From Patescibacteria group bacterium (GTDB lineage: Bacteria; Patescibacteriota; Patescibacteriia; 2-12-FULL-60-25), in the NCBI GenBank assembly GCA_029210915.1, contig JARGGJ010000003.1, forward strand, positions 1-64,000: 64,000 bases of DNA, written 5' to 3'. Shown here one piece after another: positions 7,952 through 16,784 of this stretch (its first letter is position 1; the number at the start of each line of letters is the position of its first letter). A program made the position numbers and the translations under genes. The notes beneath the pieces are model-generated. The model was not told where the DNA came from and ran no database searches. It was given only the letters and a program-made list of their open reading frames with translations.

Positions 7952-8251
7952 TTAATTATTACCTGCAGGCGGCTCCGCCTTCCCCGGGTTATCGGTCACA
8001 TGCACACAAACCCCCTCTTTGGTATCTGTATTTGTAATTTCACATTGATTGCCCGGCAAACACGGCAAACGCTTATTACCCCCGCAAAGCGCACCCTCCG
8101 CACCCAAACCCGCCTCGGGATTTACTACCGGTGCCACAAAAATGGGTTGTTGTTGTTTTAAAATATATTGATAAGCTAAAAAACCAACAGCAATGAAAAT
8201 TACCGCAAAAAGCACCCCCCCAACTAAAAACTTATTAATTTCTATTTTCAT
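7952..8251 (-). CDS. small single-pass membrane protein with cysteine-rich outer part
   Basis: 99 residues. One transmembrane helix at about residues 10-30 (GGVLFAVIFIAVGFLAYQYIL) is followed by an outside domain with four cysteines (C-GGNKRLP-C-LPGNQ-C ... GV-C). The cysteine spacing suggests a small disulfide-bonded fold; I do not recognise a family. Its start is four bases after the stop of the 360-residue gene upstream, so the two form an operon. It might be a partner of that anchored protein. Confidence 0.7.
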   Translation of the reverse strand: MKIEINKFLVGGVLFAVIFIAVGFLAYQYILKQQQPIFVAPVVNPEAGLGAEGALCGGNKRLPCLPGNQCEITNTDTKEGVCVHVTDNPGKAEPPAGNN

Positions 8252-8255
8252 ATTT

Positions 8256-9338
8256 TTATTTTACTTCATTTGCTCCCCGCTCGTCCATTCTAACTCTTTC
8301 GAGGTAAAAAAGCCCGGCGTCAAAAACGTCAAACAATTTCACAGAATCTTTATCGGTATCTCTCAATTCAATACTATCGCCGGCACGGCATAACACGCCA
8401 TTTTGAGGAATAAACATCAACGGCACACAATTACCCAAATTCGTTTCACCGCTCCCTGTTTTTTTAAACATACTTTGATTGGCAAGAGTGTATACAATCG
8501 CGTCACCATGAACAACATACGATTGCACAACCGAATCACTTATATTTACCAATTCAGCGATATCACCATCTTTACCTACGCGATATATCGAACCGGGCGC
8601 TACTTTGGAATCGTTATCGCCATCTCCTTTGGTTAATCCGCTATCCAAAAAAAAGATATCTTTACCATTTATTTTGTAATCCCAAGCCGTATCTTTAGTC
8701 GGTGCTACATAACTCACAGAACTACCCAAATCCAGCAAAAATATTGATTTTGTTCCTGTAACATTACCCAAGAAAATAAAACTCTTATCTCCCATCCAGC
8801 CAACCGGTTCGATATCTTTTATTAAGCCCCCGCCAAATCTCAAAATTCGCACATCATCATCACTCCCATAGCTTATTATCAAAGGAATCGATCCATCCCT
8901 GCGCTTTGGTGCAAGCCTCGCCTCTCTTCTGCCGTCAGGTGAACGAAACTCCGTGCCTGTTGCCATACTAAACCCCCCGGCTAGCCAAACGGTTTTTCCC
9001 GAGTTTAAATCTACACCCTTTAACTGCGATATGGGTTTATCAAAAATATTCGTATCATTTGGCCAAGTTAAATCCCTAACATATTCTCCATCAATTGTAT
9101 AAATAGAGGCTGATTCTTTATTTACCAATAAAAAAGCCGGTACAAAAATCTCTGTAGAGGTTGCGTTAACAATCTCATCAAGCATTTCCGGCATCGTATC
9201 TCTAGCCAATAAGCCAATCAGCGCCACGCCTATCACTACAAAAAAAGTCGCAAAAACCGCGACCATTCGTTTAAAAAACCAATGTAAACCCTCTTGCCTA
9301 TTTTCCACAATCTTATCCTTTACCTTTTCTTTGGGCAT
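8256..9338 (-). CDS. membrane-anchored extracellular protein, propeller-like
   Basis: 360 residues. A charged N-terminus, then one transmembrane helix at about residues 25-47 (MVAVFATFFVVIGVALIGLLA), and an outer domain with repeated short strands of a beta-propeller kind (SIYTIDGEYVRDL, KSIFLLDLGSSVSYVAP, GSIYRVGKDGDIAELV). It resembles the many membrane-tethered WD/PD40-type proteins of these bacteria, but repeats are too diverged to count. It is in an operon with the 99-residue protein downstream. No catalytic motif seen. Confidence 0.65.
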   Translation of the reverse strand: MPKEKVKDKIVENRQEGLHWFFKRMVAVFATFFVVIGVALIGLLARDTMPEMLDEIVNATSTEIFVPAFLLVNKESASIYTIDGEYVRDLTWPNDTNIFDKPISQLKGVDLNSGKTVWLAGGFSMATGTEFRSPDGRREARLAPKRRDGSIPLIISYGSDDDVRILRFGGGLIKDIEPVGWMGDKSFIFLGNVTGTKSIFLLDLGSSVSYVAPTKDTAWDYKINGKDIFFLDSGLTKGDGDNDSKVAPGSIYRVGKDGDIAELVNISDSVVQSYVVHGDAIVYTLANQSMFKKTGSGETNLGNCVPLMFIPQNGVLCRAGDSIELRDTDKDSVKLFDVFDAGLFYLERVRMDERGANEVK

Positions 9339-9396
9339 AACACTTAAAGTTTACTATCCGAACAAAAGACTTACAACATGTATTATTTTTGGTATT

Positions 9397-9422
9397 TAAA
9401 AACCCTCATATGCACGAGGGTA
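9397..9422 (-). terminator. terminator of 9428-10303 gene
   Basis: On the minus strand the stem ACCCTC/GAGGGT (loop of eight) is followed by TTTTTAAA, directly after the gene's stop. Confidence 0.75.
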
Positions 9423-9427
9423 TGAGA

Positions 9428-10303
9428 TCAATGAACTGTCTTAGAGACGATCATCGGAGTTTTGGAGCGGCGCGTACGTTTGCGCTGTCCTTTTTGTTGT
9501 TGAGGTTCATTTCTGTACCCGCTGCCATCGCGCATAAAACGTTTCAAACCACGGCGGTACTCACGCGGAGTTTTGATGGTTACCACCAGCTTGCGCTTGG
9601 ATGCCGGGTCCACGATAAGCATAAACTTACGGCTTGGATAGCCGTGCACATTACCAAGCACAACCAGGTAATCCGCATGGCTAGCCTTGCGCAAAAACTT
9701 ACCGTTGCATGCGATCTCGAGCATGTAAATGCGGATATCGTCGATTGCACGTTCCGCCTCCATCTCGAGCCAACGCCTCCAGCCAATTGCCGGCTCACCG
9801 TCGCCATGAACATTACGTCGCTTGATATCGCGTTCGATTCCGGCGCGCTTCTTCTTGAGGTTCTTAAGCTCGGCATTTGCGTGCCGAACATTCTGCTCCA
9901 TCCAAGAAATTTGCTCAGAGTACTCGGTAAGCCTCCTCTGTAACGAATCAAGAGTCTCGAAACGAACATCTACAACTCTTTTTAGTTGAAGATATATGTA
10001 TTGCTCAACTTGGAGCTCATGATCATAGAAGCCCATTGCGAGCCCACAATACTTCCGAATGATCCTCGCGGTGCGGGTAAACCCGGGCCATGAATGATAT
10101 TTTTTTGCCTCCATGGATGCAATACCTCGCACCAACCCATCCTGCGGTAAACGCAAATCCTTCGCTGTAATAACCGGCGCGGAAAATTCCGCAACCGGCC
10201 TTGGAATCTGTCTCACCCCCGTATCCTCTTTACCGAACTTAACCGGCTTGGAGCGTTGTGGTGCCGGTGTAACATGATTCGATCTCAGTATTGGGGTGCC
10301 CAT
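9428..10303 (-). CDS. unknown coiled-coil basic protein
   Basis: 291 residues from the ATG at 10303, which has AAAGGAG seven bases upstream; the frame extends 12 codons further to an ATG without an SD. The middle (about residues 115-165: LQRRLTEYSEQISWMEQNVRHANAEL... LKKKRAGIERDIKRR) is a coiled coil. The C-terminal tail is very basic (KGQRKRTRRSK). No known domain seen. It has its own promoter-like box, SD and terminator, like the other accessory cassettes here, and a higher GC content than its neighbours asnS and the 8256 gene. Nucleic-acid binding is a guess from charge. Confidence 0.7.
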   Translation of the reverse strand: MGTPILRSNHVTPAPQRSKPVKFGKEDTGVRQIPRPVAEFSAPVITAKDLRLPQDGLVRGIASMEAKKYHSWPGFTRTARIIRKYCGLAMGFYDHELQVEQYIYLQLKRVVDVRFETLDSLQRRLTEYSEQISWMEQNVRHANAELKNLKKKRAGIERDIKRRNVHGDGEPAIGWRRWLEMEAERAIDDIRIYMLEIACNGKFLRKASHADYLVVLGNVHGYPSRKFMLIVDPASKRKLVVTIKTPREYRRGLKRFMRDGSGYRNEPQQQKGQRKRTRRSKTPMIVSKTVH

Positions 10304-10356
10304 TTCTACTCCTTTGTTAGGCAAACAAAAAAGTCCCATTAAGAAAGAACGCTCTA

Positions 10357-10385
10357 AGTAAACAACAAAAACACTGTTTTGTCAA
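10357..10385 (-). promoter_or_regulatory. putative promoter of 9428-10303 gene
   Basis: Minus strand TTGACA (10385-10380), 17-base spacer, TTTACT (10362-10357). The -35 is perfect, the -10 weak. Confidence 0.45.
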
Positions 10386-10389
10386 TTGC

Positions 10390-10580
10390 CAAACCTTGAC
10401 CGTGCCCCTCGTAGTCTTGAGTTTATCGAAGGGCGTAGTGGGGTTCACACGATTACCGAGACTAACTCGATTATATTCTTATACAAAAGAATCGAGCCTA
10501 GCTCGACACAACTTAAACCCCCTTTAATAAAGGGGGAGGAATCGCGATTATAATAATTAAAGCGAGGAGGGGGAATCGTT
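10390..10580. repeat. hairpin-rich gap upstream of 9428 gene / downstream of asnS
   Basis: It contains a copy of the CCTCGTAGTCTTGAG...TCGAAGGGCGTAGTGG word pair, TCGATT...AATCGA arms around 10468-10493, AGAATCGAGCctaGCTCGACAC and CCCCCTTTaataAAGGGGG (about 10517-10535). All are short inverted words; no frame. The last hairpin may end asnS transcription but lacks a T-run. Confidence 0.6.
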
Positions 10581-11873
10581 CTACGGTTCCAATCTATTCA
10601 TCAACCGTGGAAACGGAATCGTCTCACGTACATGATGCAAACCACAAATCCAGGCTACGAGACGTTCAAGTCCGTAACCGAATCCGCTATGCGGAACCGA
10701 TCCATACTTGCGCAGATCCAAATACCAACTAAACGCTTCTTCCGGCAAATTATGCTCGCGAATTCTTTTTAACAATTCATCATAATCATCCTCACGCTGG
10801 CTTCCACCAATAACTTCTCCATAACCCTCGGGCGCTAAAAGATCAGCATTCAACACACGTGTTGGGTCAGCCGGATCACGTTTCATATAAAACGCTTTTA
10901 CAGCAGACGGATACTTCTCAATAAAAATTGGCTTTTCATACATCTTAGTCAGTGTTGTCTCATCATCAGCTCCCAAATCATCCATATCGCCAATATCACT
11001 CCCCTGCTTTCGCAAGATAGCAATAGCCTCAGCATGAGTCATCCGCTCAAACGGAGCTTGAACTTTCTTGAGAGGCTCAATATCTCTCTCAAGAATCTTC
11101 AACTCTGCTTCGCGATTCTCGAGCACTCTTTTTACAATGTAAGATACCAACTCTTCCTGAATTTTCAAATTTTCTTCATGCTCTACAAAAGCCATCTCCG
11201 CATCCATCATCCAAAACTCGGTTAAGTGTCTGCGAGTTTTTGATTTCTCGGCACGAAACACCGGCCCAAAATCAAAACATCTTCCAACAGATGCAATTGC
11301 CGCTTCGAGATATAACTGACCTGATTGTGACAAATAAGCTTTTCGTTCTTCAAAATAATCCACCTCAAACAAATCTGTTGTTCCCTCGCAAGCACTCGGA
11401 GTCAAAATTGGTGAATCCATTTTTGTAAATCCATGTTCATGAAACCAATCATAAGTTGCCGCAATAATTTCATCACGCACGCGCTGAATTGCCCACTGCG
11501 ATGGAGCGCGCAACCAAAGATGACGGTTATCCAATAAAAAATCCGGTCCATGCTCTTTCTTGCCGATTGGGTATTCCTCCGCCTTCTGCACCAATTCCAG
11601 CTTCGCAACCTGCAACTCATAAACACCATCTTGTTTTGGATGTTTTGTAACCTCACCCGTCACAACAACCGACGACTCTAAAGTGGCTTCCGATGCAACT
11701 TTCCAGCTATTCTCATCAACCGCCGCTTGCACCACAACAGCCTGCACAAAACCCGATCCATCGCGAATCTGCAAAAAAGCAATCTTCCCACTCGAACGCA
11801 CATTGTACGCCCAACCTTTAATTGTCACTCGTTGCCCCACGAGCTCGGAAAACTCAGATATAAAATTTGCCAT
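10581..11873 (-). CDS. asnS: asparaginyl-tRNA synthetase
   Basis: 430 residues, class IIb. It attaches asparagine to tRNA-Asn. The OB-fold (residues 1-100; [24 protein letters not shown]), the AsnRS-typical [13 protein letters not shown] and [11 protein letters not shown], motif 2 ([27 protein letters not shown]) and motif 3 ([15 protein letters not shown]) are all seen. The HLTEFWM-E/D signature separates AsnRS from AspRS. Length is normal for the family. Confidence 0.96.
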   Translation of the reverse strand: MANFISEFSELVGQRVTIKGWAYNVRSSGKIAFLQIRDGSGFVQAVVVQAAVDENSWKVASEATLESSVVVTGEVTKHPKQDGVYELQVAKLELVQKAEEYPIGKKEHGPDFLLDNRHLWLRAPSQWAIQRVRDEIIAATYDWFHEHGFTKMDSPILTPSACEGTTDLFEVDYFEERKAYLSQSGQLYLEAAIASVGRCFDFGPVFRAEKSKTRRHLTEFWMMDAEMAFVEHEENLKIQEELVSYIVKRVLENREAELKILERDIEPLKKVQAPFERMTHAEAIAILRKQGSDIGDMDDLGADDETTLTKMYEKPIFIEKYPSAVKAFYMKRDPADPTRVLNADLLAPEGYGEVIGGSQREDDYDELLKRIREHNLPEEAFSWYLDLRKYGSVPHSGFGYGLERLVAWICGLHHVRETIPFPRLMNRLEP

Positions 11874-12005
11874 AATGCATCAAATTGTGGCGGAAAAACT
11901 TAAACTAGTCAAACTGTTTGACGTTCATAGCATACATACCTTCGATCCTGATTGGCAGGACTTTCATAGCTAATTGATGACGTTGTTTGGCACAACCCCC
12001 AAACC

Positions 12006-12053
12006 CCCTTGTCAGGGGGCTGTTGCAAGGTTTACAAGTCGCCCTGACAAGGG
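12006..12053. repeat. 12-bp inverted repeat near 12561 gene 3' end
   Basis: CCCTTGTCAGGG (12006-12017) and CCCTGACAAGGG (12042-12053) enclose 24 bases. It lies between asnS and the membrane protein gene and has no T-run. Confidence 0.75.
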
Positions 12054-12057
12054 AGAT

Positions 12058-12561
12058 TTAGAGGGTTTTATTTGTCGAACTTTCAGTTTTACTCTTCACA
12101 AACAAAACAACCGCCCAAACCACCAATCCAACCTCAAACAAAAAAGTCCAGTGAAACACAAAATTCCAAACCCAAAAATCATAAACCGCCGGTACATCAA
12201 ATAAATAATAACCTTTATCCGTTAGCGGATACAACCATTCAACTTTTCCAACGATTGTATCTAAAAACAAATGCAAAAAAATATTGCTAAAAAATATTAT
12301 CGACGCGATTATATAATCTTTCTTTTTTAATATCCAAAAAAATAAAATCGTAACTAGCGTAATCATCATCCAATAAAACGGAATGTGAATCCAATATCCA
12401 TGATGCAAATTCTGCCGATTATCAATCAAATAAAAATATAAAATATCAATATCAGCAATCACACTTCCCAACAAACCAAAAAATAGATACTTTGATGTAC
12501 CCAACTTTTTCTGAAGAGTTTTAGTTAAAATGTAACCCGCTGGTAAGTGCCCAATAAACAT
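12058..12561 (-). CDS. membrane protein of the DUF457/YdjM (metal-dependent hydrolase-like) family
   Basis: 167 residues, four hydrophobic segments. The conserved polar residues sit in HLPAGY near the N-terminus, GSVIADIDILYFY (about 33-45), LHHGYWIHIPFY (about 51-62) and FLHLFLDTI (about 95-103). This H...D-x-D...HHG...H-x-x-x-D pattern fits the LexA-regulated/YdjM inner-membrane family (PF04307). Substrate unknown. The gene is very AT-rich compared with asnS upstream. Confidence 0.7.
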   Translation of the reverse strand: MFIGHLPAGYILTKTLQKKLGTSKYLFFGLLGSVIADIDILYFYLIDNRQNLHHGYWIHIPFYWMMITLVTILFFWILKKKDYIIASIIFFSNIFLHLFLDTIVGKVEWLYPLTDKGYYLFDVPAVYDFWVWNFVFHWTFLFEVGLVVWAVVLFVKSKTESSTNKTL

Positions 12562-12903
12562 AGTTTTACGGTTATATCGTTCATAATGTTCATAACGAGT
12601 TCAGATGTCACATTTGATTAAACCACCGTCAAATCCCTACCTCTCTAGTAGTATCCGTTTATTAATTGATTATTGAAACTTGGTCATTGGTTATTTCAAG
12701 TTTGGTCATTGATTGATGTTTGGTAGATATTTGTATCTTGGTCAATAAAATTAGTTTGTAAAGTTAAAAGTTTATAAAGTTTATAAAACCCATCAACCCG
12801 GTAACTACTTTACAAACTTTATAAACTTTATGAACTGAATTTATAGTTATTGATTATTTATTGGATATTGGAACTTGGTGATTGGTTATTTCAAGTTTGG
12901 TTA
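12562..12903. repeat. 342-base gap made almost fully of short-word repeats
   Basis: Words of the kind TTGGTTATT, TTGGTGATTGG and TTTATAAAG follow each other. AAAGTTTATAAAGTTTATAAA (about 12765-12786) faces CTTTACAAACTTTATAAACTTTATG (about 12809-12833), so an inverted array can form. No gene seen. The array continues into the 3' end of recO. Confidence 0.85.
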
Positions 12904-13695
12904 TTAATTGGTTATTGGAGCTTGGTGATTGGTTATTAATTCCGCGATCGAGCGGAATCCATGAGGCTCGCGATCTAGAGGAGCATGCTTACAAATCTCC
13001 CTGGTCATCACAATCACAGTTTCGATTAAATCAACCTGCGCTGTCACTCTCATGACATCCGTAAGCGATGCCGAGCGGAGAAATTGCATCAAATTCATGG
13101 CATGCGCCGGCACCCTTATGAGAGCCTCGGTGACGCTTGGTCGGCAGTCCACACAAATAAGCCCATTCCTATCCGGAGCATAGTAAACCTCGGTCGGCCC
13201 TGTTACCTGCCCGCAATGCGCGCAAGCCCTAAAATAGGGTCCATACCCCAATAAATCCAGCAAACGAAGACTTACCGCTGAAAACACCATCTGAGCTCGT
13301 ACGGGCGAAATTTCGACCTTAAATTGTGCCAAAATACCCGCTAATTCCTCCCATAATCTGTAAATCCTCTCATCCGCCACTCCGGGCTTGAGGAGCTTCA
13401 AACAAAGATCGGAAAAAGCCCCTGCCACAGCATATGCCCCAACCGCATTAAACCTCTTATTCGCCTTCCCACGCACAGCGACTGCCAGATGGTCGTAAGC
13501 CCTACCCTTGGCAATCATCACATCCGCAAAGGTGAAGGGCTCCAATTGCGATGCTTGCTTGGCCGATAACTTCATGGCACCGCGCGCCACCGCATACAAA
13601 AGTCCATGCTCTTTGCCATACAAAAAATACTGCCGATCCCACTCCCGAATCGACATCTTCTTTAAAACCACAACTTGATCTCTTATATAACTCAT
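12904..13695 (-). CDS. recO: DNA repair protein RecO
   Basis: 263 residues. RecO binds single-stranded DNA and, with RecR, loads RecA at gaps. An OB-fold N-terminus (residues 1-80; DQVVVLKKMSIREWDRQYFLYG) is followed by a helical domain with the zinc site C-A-H-C ... C-V-D-C at about residues 155-185. The last eight residues (NHQAPITN) are encoded by the same intergenic word array that fills the gap downstream, so the original C-terminus seems to have been replaced or extended by the repeat. ATG at 13695. Confidence 0.92.
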   Translation of the reverse strand: MSYIRDQVVVLKKMSIREWDRQYFLYGKEHGLLYAVARGAMKLSAKQASQLEPFTFADVMIAKGRAYDHLAVAVRGKANKRFNAVGAYAVAGAFSDLCLKLLKPGVADERIYRLWEELAGILAQFKVEISPVRAQMVFSAVSLRLLDLLGYGPYFRACAHCGQVTGPTEVYYAPDRNGLICVDCRPSVTEALIRVPAHAMNLMQFLRSASLTDVMRVTAQVDLIETVIVMTREICKHAPLDREPHGFRSIAELITNHQAPITN

Positions 13696-13699
13696 AAAT

Positions 13700-13771
13700 C
13701 GTCCATGGTCCTGGGTACATGGTCCTGGCTTTAATCGGAGCCAGGACTTAGGACCATGTACTTAGGACGAA
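13700..13771. repeat. inverted word element (GGTCCTGG...CCAGGACC type), copy 1
   Basis: CATGGTCCTGGGTACATGGTCCTGGC faces GCCAGGACTTAGGACCATGTACTTAGGAC, so both sides contain two copies of one word in opposite direction. A close relative separates map from the DUF711 gene (15831-15902). Confidence 0.85.
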
Positions 13772-13775
13772 ATAA

Positions 13776-14174
13776 TTATTTTTGTTTATCCAAATACGTC
13801 TGTAGGAGTATCGCGGCTGCGATTGCATCATCCTCCGCTTTGGAACCGGATGCATGCATCGAGTGTTGTGCCTCTGCCGTGGTCAGCATCTCATTCACTT
13901 CATCCACGGGAATATTGATAGTTCGCAAATCCTCGATAAAAGTTCTCACCGCTTGCGCCTGTTTTGAATCCTGCGACAAATCGCGTGTATCGCGAGGTAT
14001 CCCAATTACAACCCGCTCCACGCCTTCATTCTCTACAACAAGTTTAATCTGTTTCAACAATTCACCATGACCCTGATTATCCAAAATCATCCACGGACTG
14101 GCAATCCGTGATTCCGTGTCTCCGAGGGCGATACCAACTTTGCGCTCGCCATAATCGATTCCGAGTATTCTCAT
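13776..14174 (-). CDS. ruvX: RuvX/YqgF family Holliday-junction resolvase-like nuclease
   Basis: 132 residues from the ATG at 14174 (MRILGIDYG). The RNase H-like fold is shown by ILGIDYGERKVGIALGD at the N-terminus, VIGIPRD in the middle and the acidic EDDAIAAAILLQTYL at the C-terminus. Known members act on 16S rRNA 5' maturation or on branched DNA. An upstream ATG seven codons earlier in frame is possible but lacks the family start. Confidence 0.9.
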   Translation of the reverse strand: MRILGIDYGERKVGIALGDTESRIASPWMILDNQGHGELLKQIKLVVENEGVERVVIGIPRDTRDLSQDSKQAQAVRTFIEDLRTINIPVDEVNEMLTTAEAQHSMHASGSKAEDDAIAAAILLQTYLDKQK

Positions 14175-14270
14175 AAACTTATCGTCGCATGTCAAACGTC
14201 AAATGTCCAACGTCTATGGTTTTATCTAAATAATATCGCGAAGCGATTCCAACTTTATTATTTATTTACA

Positions 14271-14786
14271 CTATTTTTCACGATAACCGATCTGTGGAGG
14301 TTCCTCCACATCAGTTTCCAGTAATTGCTTAATTGCATCAAAAACAATTTTAAACTGTTCATCATAACGCTTTTCCATAACCTCTAGTTTTAATCGCAAA
14401 TCCTCATGATTTTGTAACATCTCTCTAAACTTGGTAAATGTCCTCATTATTTGAATATTTACAGCTATTGCCCGCTTACTTCTCAAAACACTTGATAACA
14501 TTGCAATGCCTTGTTCCGTAAAAACCATTGGTGGTCTTCTTAAACCCATTTTTGCCCATGCGTTGGAGGTCACAATTTGTGATCTCCAATTTTCAAGCTC
14601 TTCTGATTTCAAAGTAAACATAAAATCCTCGGGAAAACGATCCAAATTCCTTTTCACGGCTTGATTCAAAACCCTTGTCTCAACCCCGTACAATTCCGCC
14701 AAATCAAAATCCATCATCACCTTTTGAACGCGTATCACATAAATCTTATTTTCGATTCTTTGTATTGGAACTATTTCCTCACTCAT
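14271..14786 (-). CDS. ORF6N domain DNA-binding protein
   Basis: 171 residues. The N-terminal 90 residues match the ORF6N domain (PF10543): IENKIYVIRVQKVMMDFDLAELYGVETRVLNQAVKRN and FPEDFMFTLKSEE, then MVFTEQGIAMLSSVLRS. The C-terminus is a coiled helix (LRLKLEVMEKRYDEQFK). Such proteins are usually carried by phages or mobile elements and bind DNA, with antirepressor-like roles proposed. It ends five bases from the DUF711 gene end on the same strand and lies downstream of it. Confidence 0.9.
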   Translation of the reverse strand: MSEEIVPIQRIENKIYVIRVQKVMMDFDLAELYGVETRVLNQAVKRNLDRFPEDFMFTLKSEELENWRSQIVTSNAWAKMGLRRPPMVFTEQGIAMLSSVLRSKRAIAVNIQIMRTFTKFREMLQNHEDLRLKLEVMEKRYDEQFKIVFDAIKQLLETDVEEPPQIGYREK

Positions 14787-14791
14787 ATTTT

Positions 14792-15805
14792 CTATAGTGG
14801 TCTAATAAGAACATCTTTTAAATATTGGTTTTGAAAATCTGTCTTTTCTCCGATGCGGGATTTTCCATCTGATACAAAACGTACTGATAAAGCTTTTTTG
14901 TGTTTATTCGACAATCCTTGCACAACTTTCAAAATATTTAAAATTCTTTCAGGTGATTCATCGATGCCGATTGGATAAGTATCGATCCCCAATCCTGAAT
15001 GAAGTGACAAAAACAAATTACGTTCTATCGAAAATCTTTCGTCATCGTATTCCTTAGCTAATTCAAAATCCTCTAAACAAGGAAGCATTAAACCGCATAA
15101 GCCAATCGGTTTAGGGTTTTCGTCCTTAATAAACTTTGTCATCTTCAAATAACTATCAGTTAAAACCGATGCATCAAATGAACCGTAAATTCTTCGTACA
15201 AACTCAACCAAACTACTATCACCTTCAAAAAGCGGAGCAATAGATGAATCAATTCCTAAAAAATCTTCTTCATCAGCAAACAAATCATATATTTCTTGCC
15301 AAACTGTTTTCATTCTTTCAAGCCATTCTTCCAAGGTTGTGCAACCAACTGCCAAATCCGTGGGCTGTAATCCAATCGAAAAACCATCCTTCTCGTAAAC
15401 GGCTGATGGAAAATATGGACTGGATGGAGAATTATTGAAAGTATAAGCAAAATTAAAAGTTTTCGAAGCTTTCCGCTTTATTATTCTCAATAAATATTCA
15501 ACTTGATTCAAACCAATATCTGAATTTGTTAAATCCAAATTCAACGAACATCGGTCGATATCAATAAACTCATCAAATTGTTTTTCCAGCGCAACTTCAT
15601 CAACCGAACCGATACTTAAAAGAATATTCTCGTCTTTTACCAACGAATTTAAAACGCGAATCGACTGATCGGAAACGCAAAGACGCTTTGTCTGAATAAC
15701 AAAACCCGCAGTCTTCAGCTTCTTCTCTAAAACATCTAGACGTTCCAAAATCGATTCATTCGGTGACTTGGCAAAATAACACAAACTACGTATAACTTTT
15801 TTCAT
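14792..15805 (-). CDS. DUF711 (UPF0210-like) family protein
   Basis: 337 residues. The pattern YFPSAVYEKDGFSIGLQPTDLA, GIDSSIAP, GLCGLMLPCLEDFELA and GLGIDTYPIGID follows the DUF711 family, whose members have a barrel-like fold related to glycyl-radical/aldolase-type enzymes but no proven reaction. The chain is shorter than the usual 410-450 residues, lacking part of the C-terminus. It probably forms an operon with the ORF6N gene (five-base gap). Confidence 0.72.
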   Translation of the reverse strand: MKKVIRSLCYFAKSPNESILERLDVLEKKLKTAGFVIQTKRLCVSDQSIRVLNSLVKDENILLSIGSVDEVALEKQFDEFIDIDRCSLNLDLTNSDIGLNQVEYLLRIIKRKASKTFNFAYTFNNSPSSPYFPSAVYEKDGFSIGLQPTDLAVGCTTLEEWLERMKTVWQEIYDLFADEEDFLGIDSSIAPLFEGDSSLVEFVRRIYGSFDASVLTDSYLKMTKFIKDENPKPIGLCGLMLPCLEDFELAKEYDDERFSIERNLFLSLHSGLGIDTYPIGIDESPERILNILKVVQGLSNKHKKALSVRFVSDGKSRIGEKTDFQNQYLKDVLIRPL

Positions 15806-15830
15806 AATCGATTCCTAATATTCTCATATT

Positions 15831-15902
15831 TCGTCCTAAGTCCTAGGTACATGGTCCTGGCTTTGACTTAAGTAACCAGGGCCATGTACCTAGGACCATG
15901 TA
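15831..15902. repeat. inverted word element (GGTCCTGG type), copy 2
   Basis: GTCCTAGGTACATGGTCCTGGC faces CCAGGGCCATGTACCTAGGACCATGTAC. It has the same words and layout as the element at 13700-13771, with different loops. Confidence 0.85.
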
Positions 15903-16682
15903 CTATGTGGTTGGCCACGGCGTAATCAACTCGTAACCATCATGCGTCACCGCAATAGTTACCTCCCAATGCGCGGCTAAAGATTTATCCAGTGTAACAA
16001 TCGTCCAACCGTCATCTTTTTGTGTTACCTGCCAATCACCGGCTGTAACCATAGGCTCGATTGCAAGGCACATCCCGGCTTTAAGTTTTATGGCTCGCAT
16101 TCGCCTATCGTGATAATGCGGAATTTGCGGTTCTTCGTGTACTCCATGCCCAACACCATGCCCCACCAAATCTCTCACAACCCCAAAACCTTTTGGCTCT
16201 AAATAATCTTGAATTGTTTTCCCAATGTCATGCAACCAAGACCCTTCATGAATCGTCTCGAGTGCCATTTGCAATGCTTTCTTTGTTTCCGTAGATAACT
16301 CACGAGCAACCTCGGGCACGTTGCCGACCAAAACCGTACAAGCCATATCGGTTGCCATGTCCTCATACCAAAGCCCAATATCCAACTTCACCACATCACC
16401 ATCTTTTATTACTCTATTTGGCGTCGCCGGCCCATGTACAACCTCATCGTTGATTGAGATACAAACTGCGGATGGGTAGGGTGGGTCAAAACTATGAATT
16501 TGATAATTCAAAAACGATGCTTTACCGCCGGCTTTCTCAAATTCATCACGAGCTATTTTATCCAAATCCTCCGTATTGGCTCCGGGTACGCACGCTTTGG
16601 CAATCAAACTCAAAGTTCGCGACAGTATTTCACCGCCACGCTTCATCTTTTCTATCTCCTCCGCTGTTTTTAATTTGATCAT
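15903..16682 (-). CDS. map: methionine aminopeptidase type I
   Basis: 259 residues. It removes N-terminal methionine from new proteins using two metal ions. The metal ligands can be placed: D in KLDIGLWYED and D in MATDMACTV (about residues 97-115), H in GHGVGHGVHEE (about 170-180), E in CLAIEPMV (about 206) and E in HWEVTIAVT (about 240). It follows adk as in many bacteria, but infA, rpmJ, rpsM and rpsK, which often come next, are not here. Confidence 0.96.
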   Translation of the reverse strand: MIKLKTAEEIEKMKRGGEILSRTLSLIAKACVPGANTEDLDKIARDEFEKAGGKASFLNYQIHSFDPPYPSAVCISINDEVVHGPATPNRVIKDGDVVKLDIGLWYEDMATDMACTVLVGNVPEVARELSTETKKALQMALETIHEGSWLHDIGKTIQDYLEPKGFGVVRDLVGHGVGHGVHEEPQIPHYHDRRMRAIKLKAGMCLAIEPMVTAGDWQVTQKDDGWTIVTLDKSLAAHWEVTIAVTHDGYELITPWPTT

Positions 16683-16784
16683 AAATTACGCTCATAACGT
16701 TCTTAACGTTTATGACGAGTTAACGATGTATCACTAAACTGCTGCTGAACTCGTTATAAACGTTACAAACGTTAAAAACGAATA
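16683..16784. repeat. AACGTT-word inverted arrays between map and adk
   Basis: CTCATAACGTTCTTAACGTTTATGACGAGTT (16691-16720) faces AACTCGTTATAAACGTTACAAACGTTAAAAACG (16749-16781). The same words recur at 18295-18455. Confidence 0.85.
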
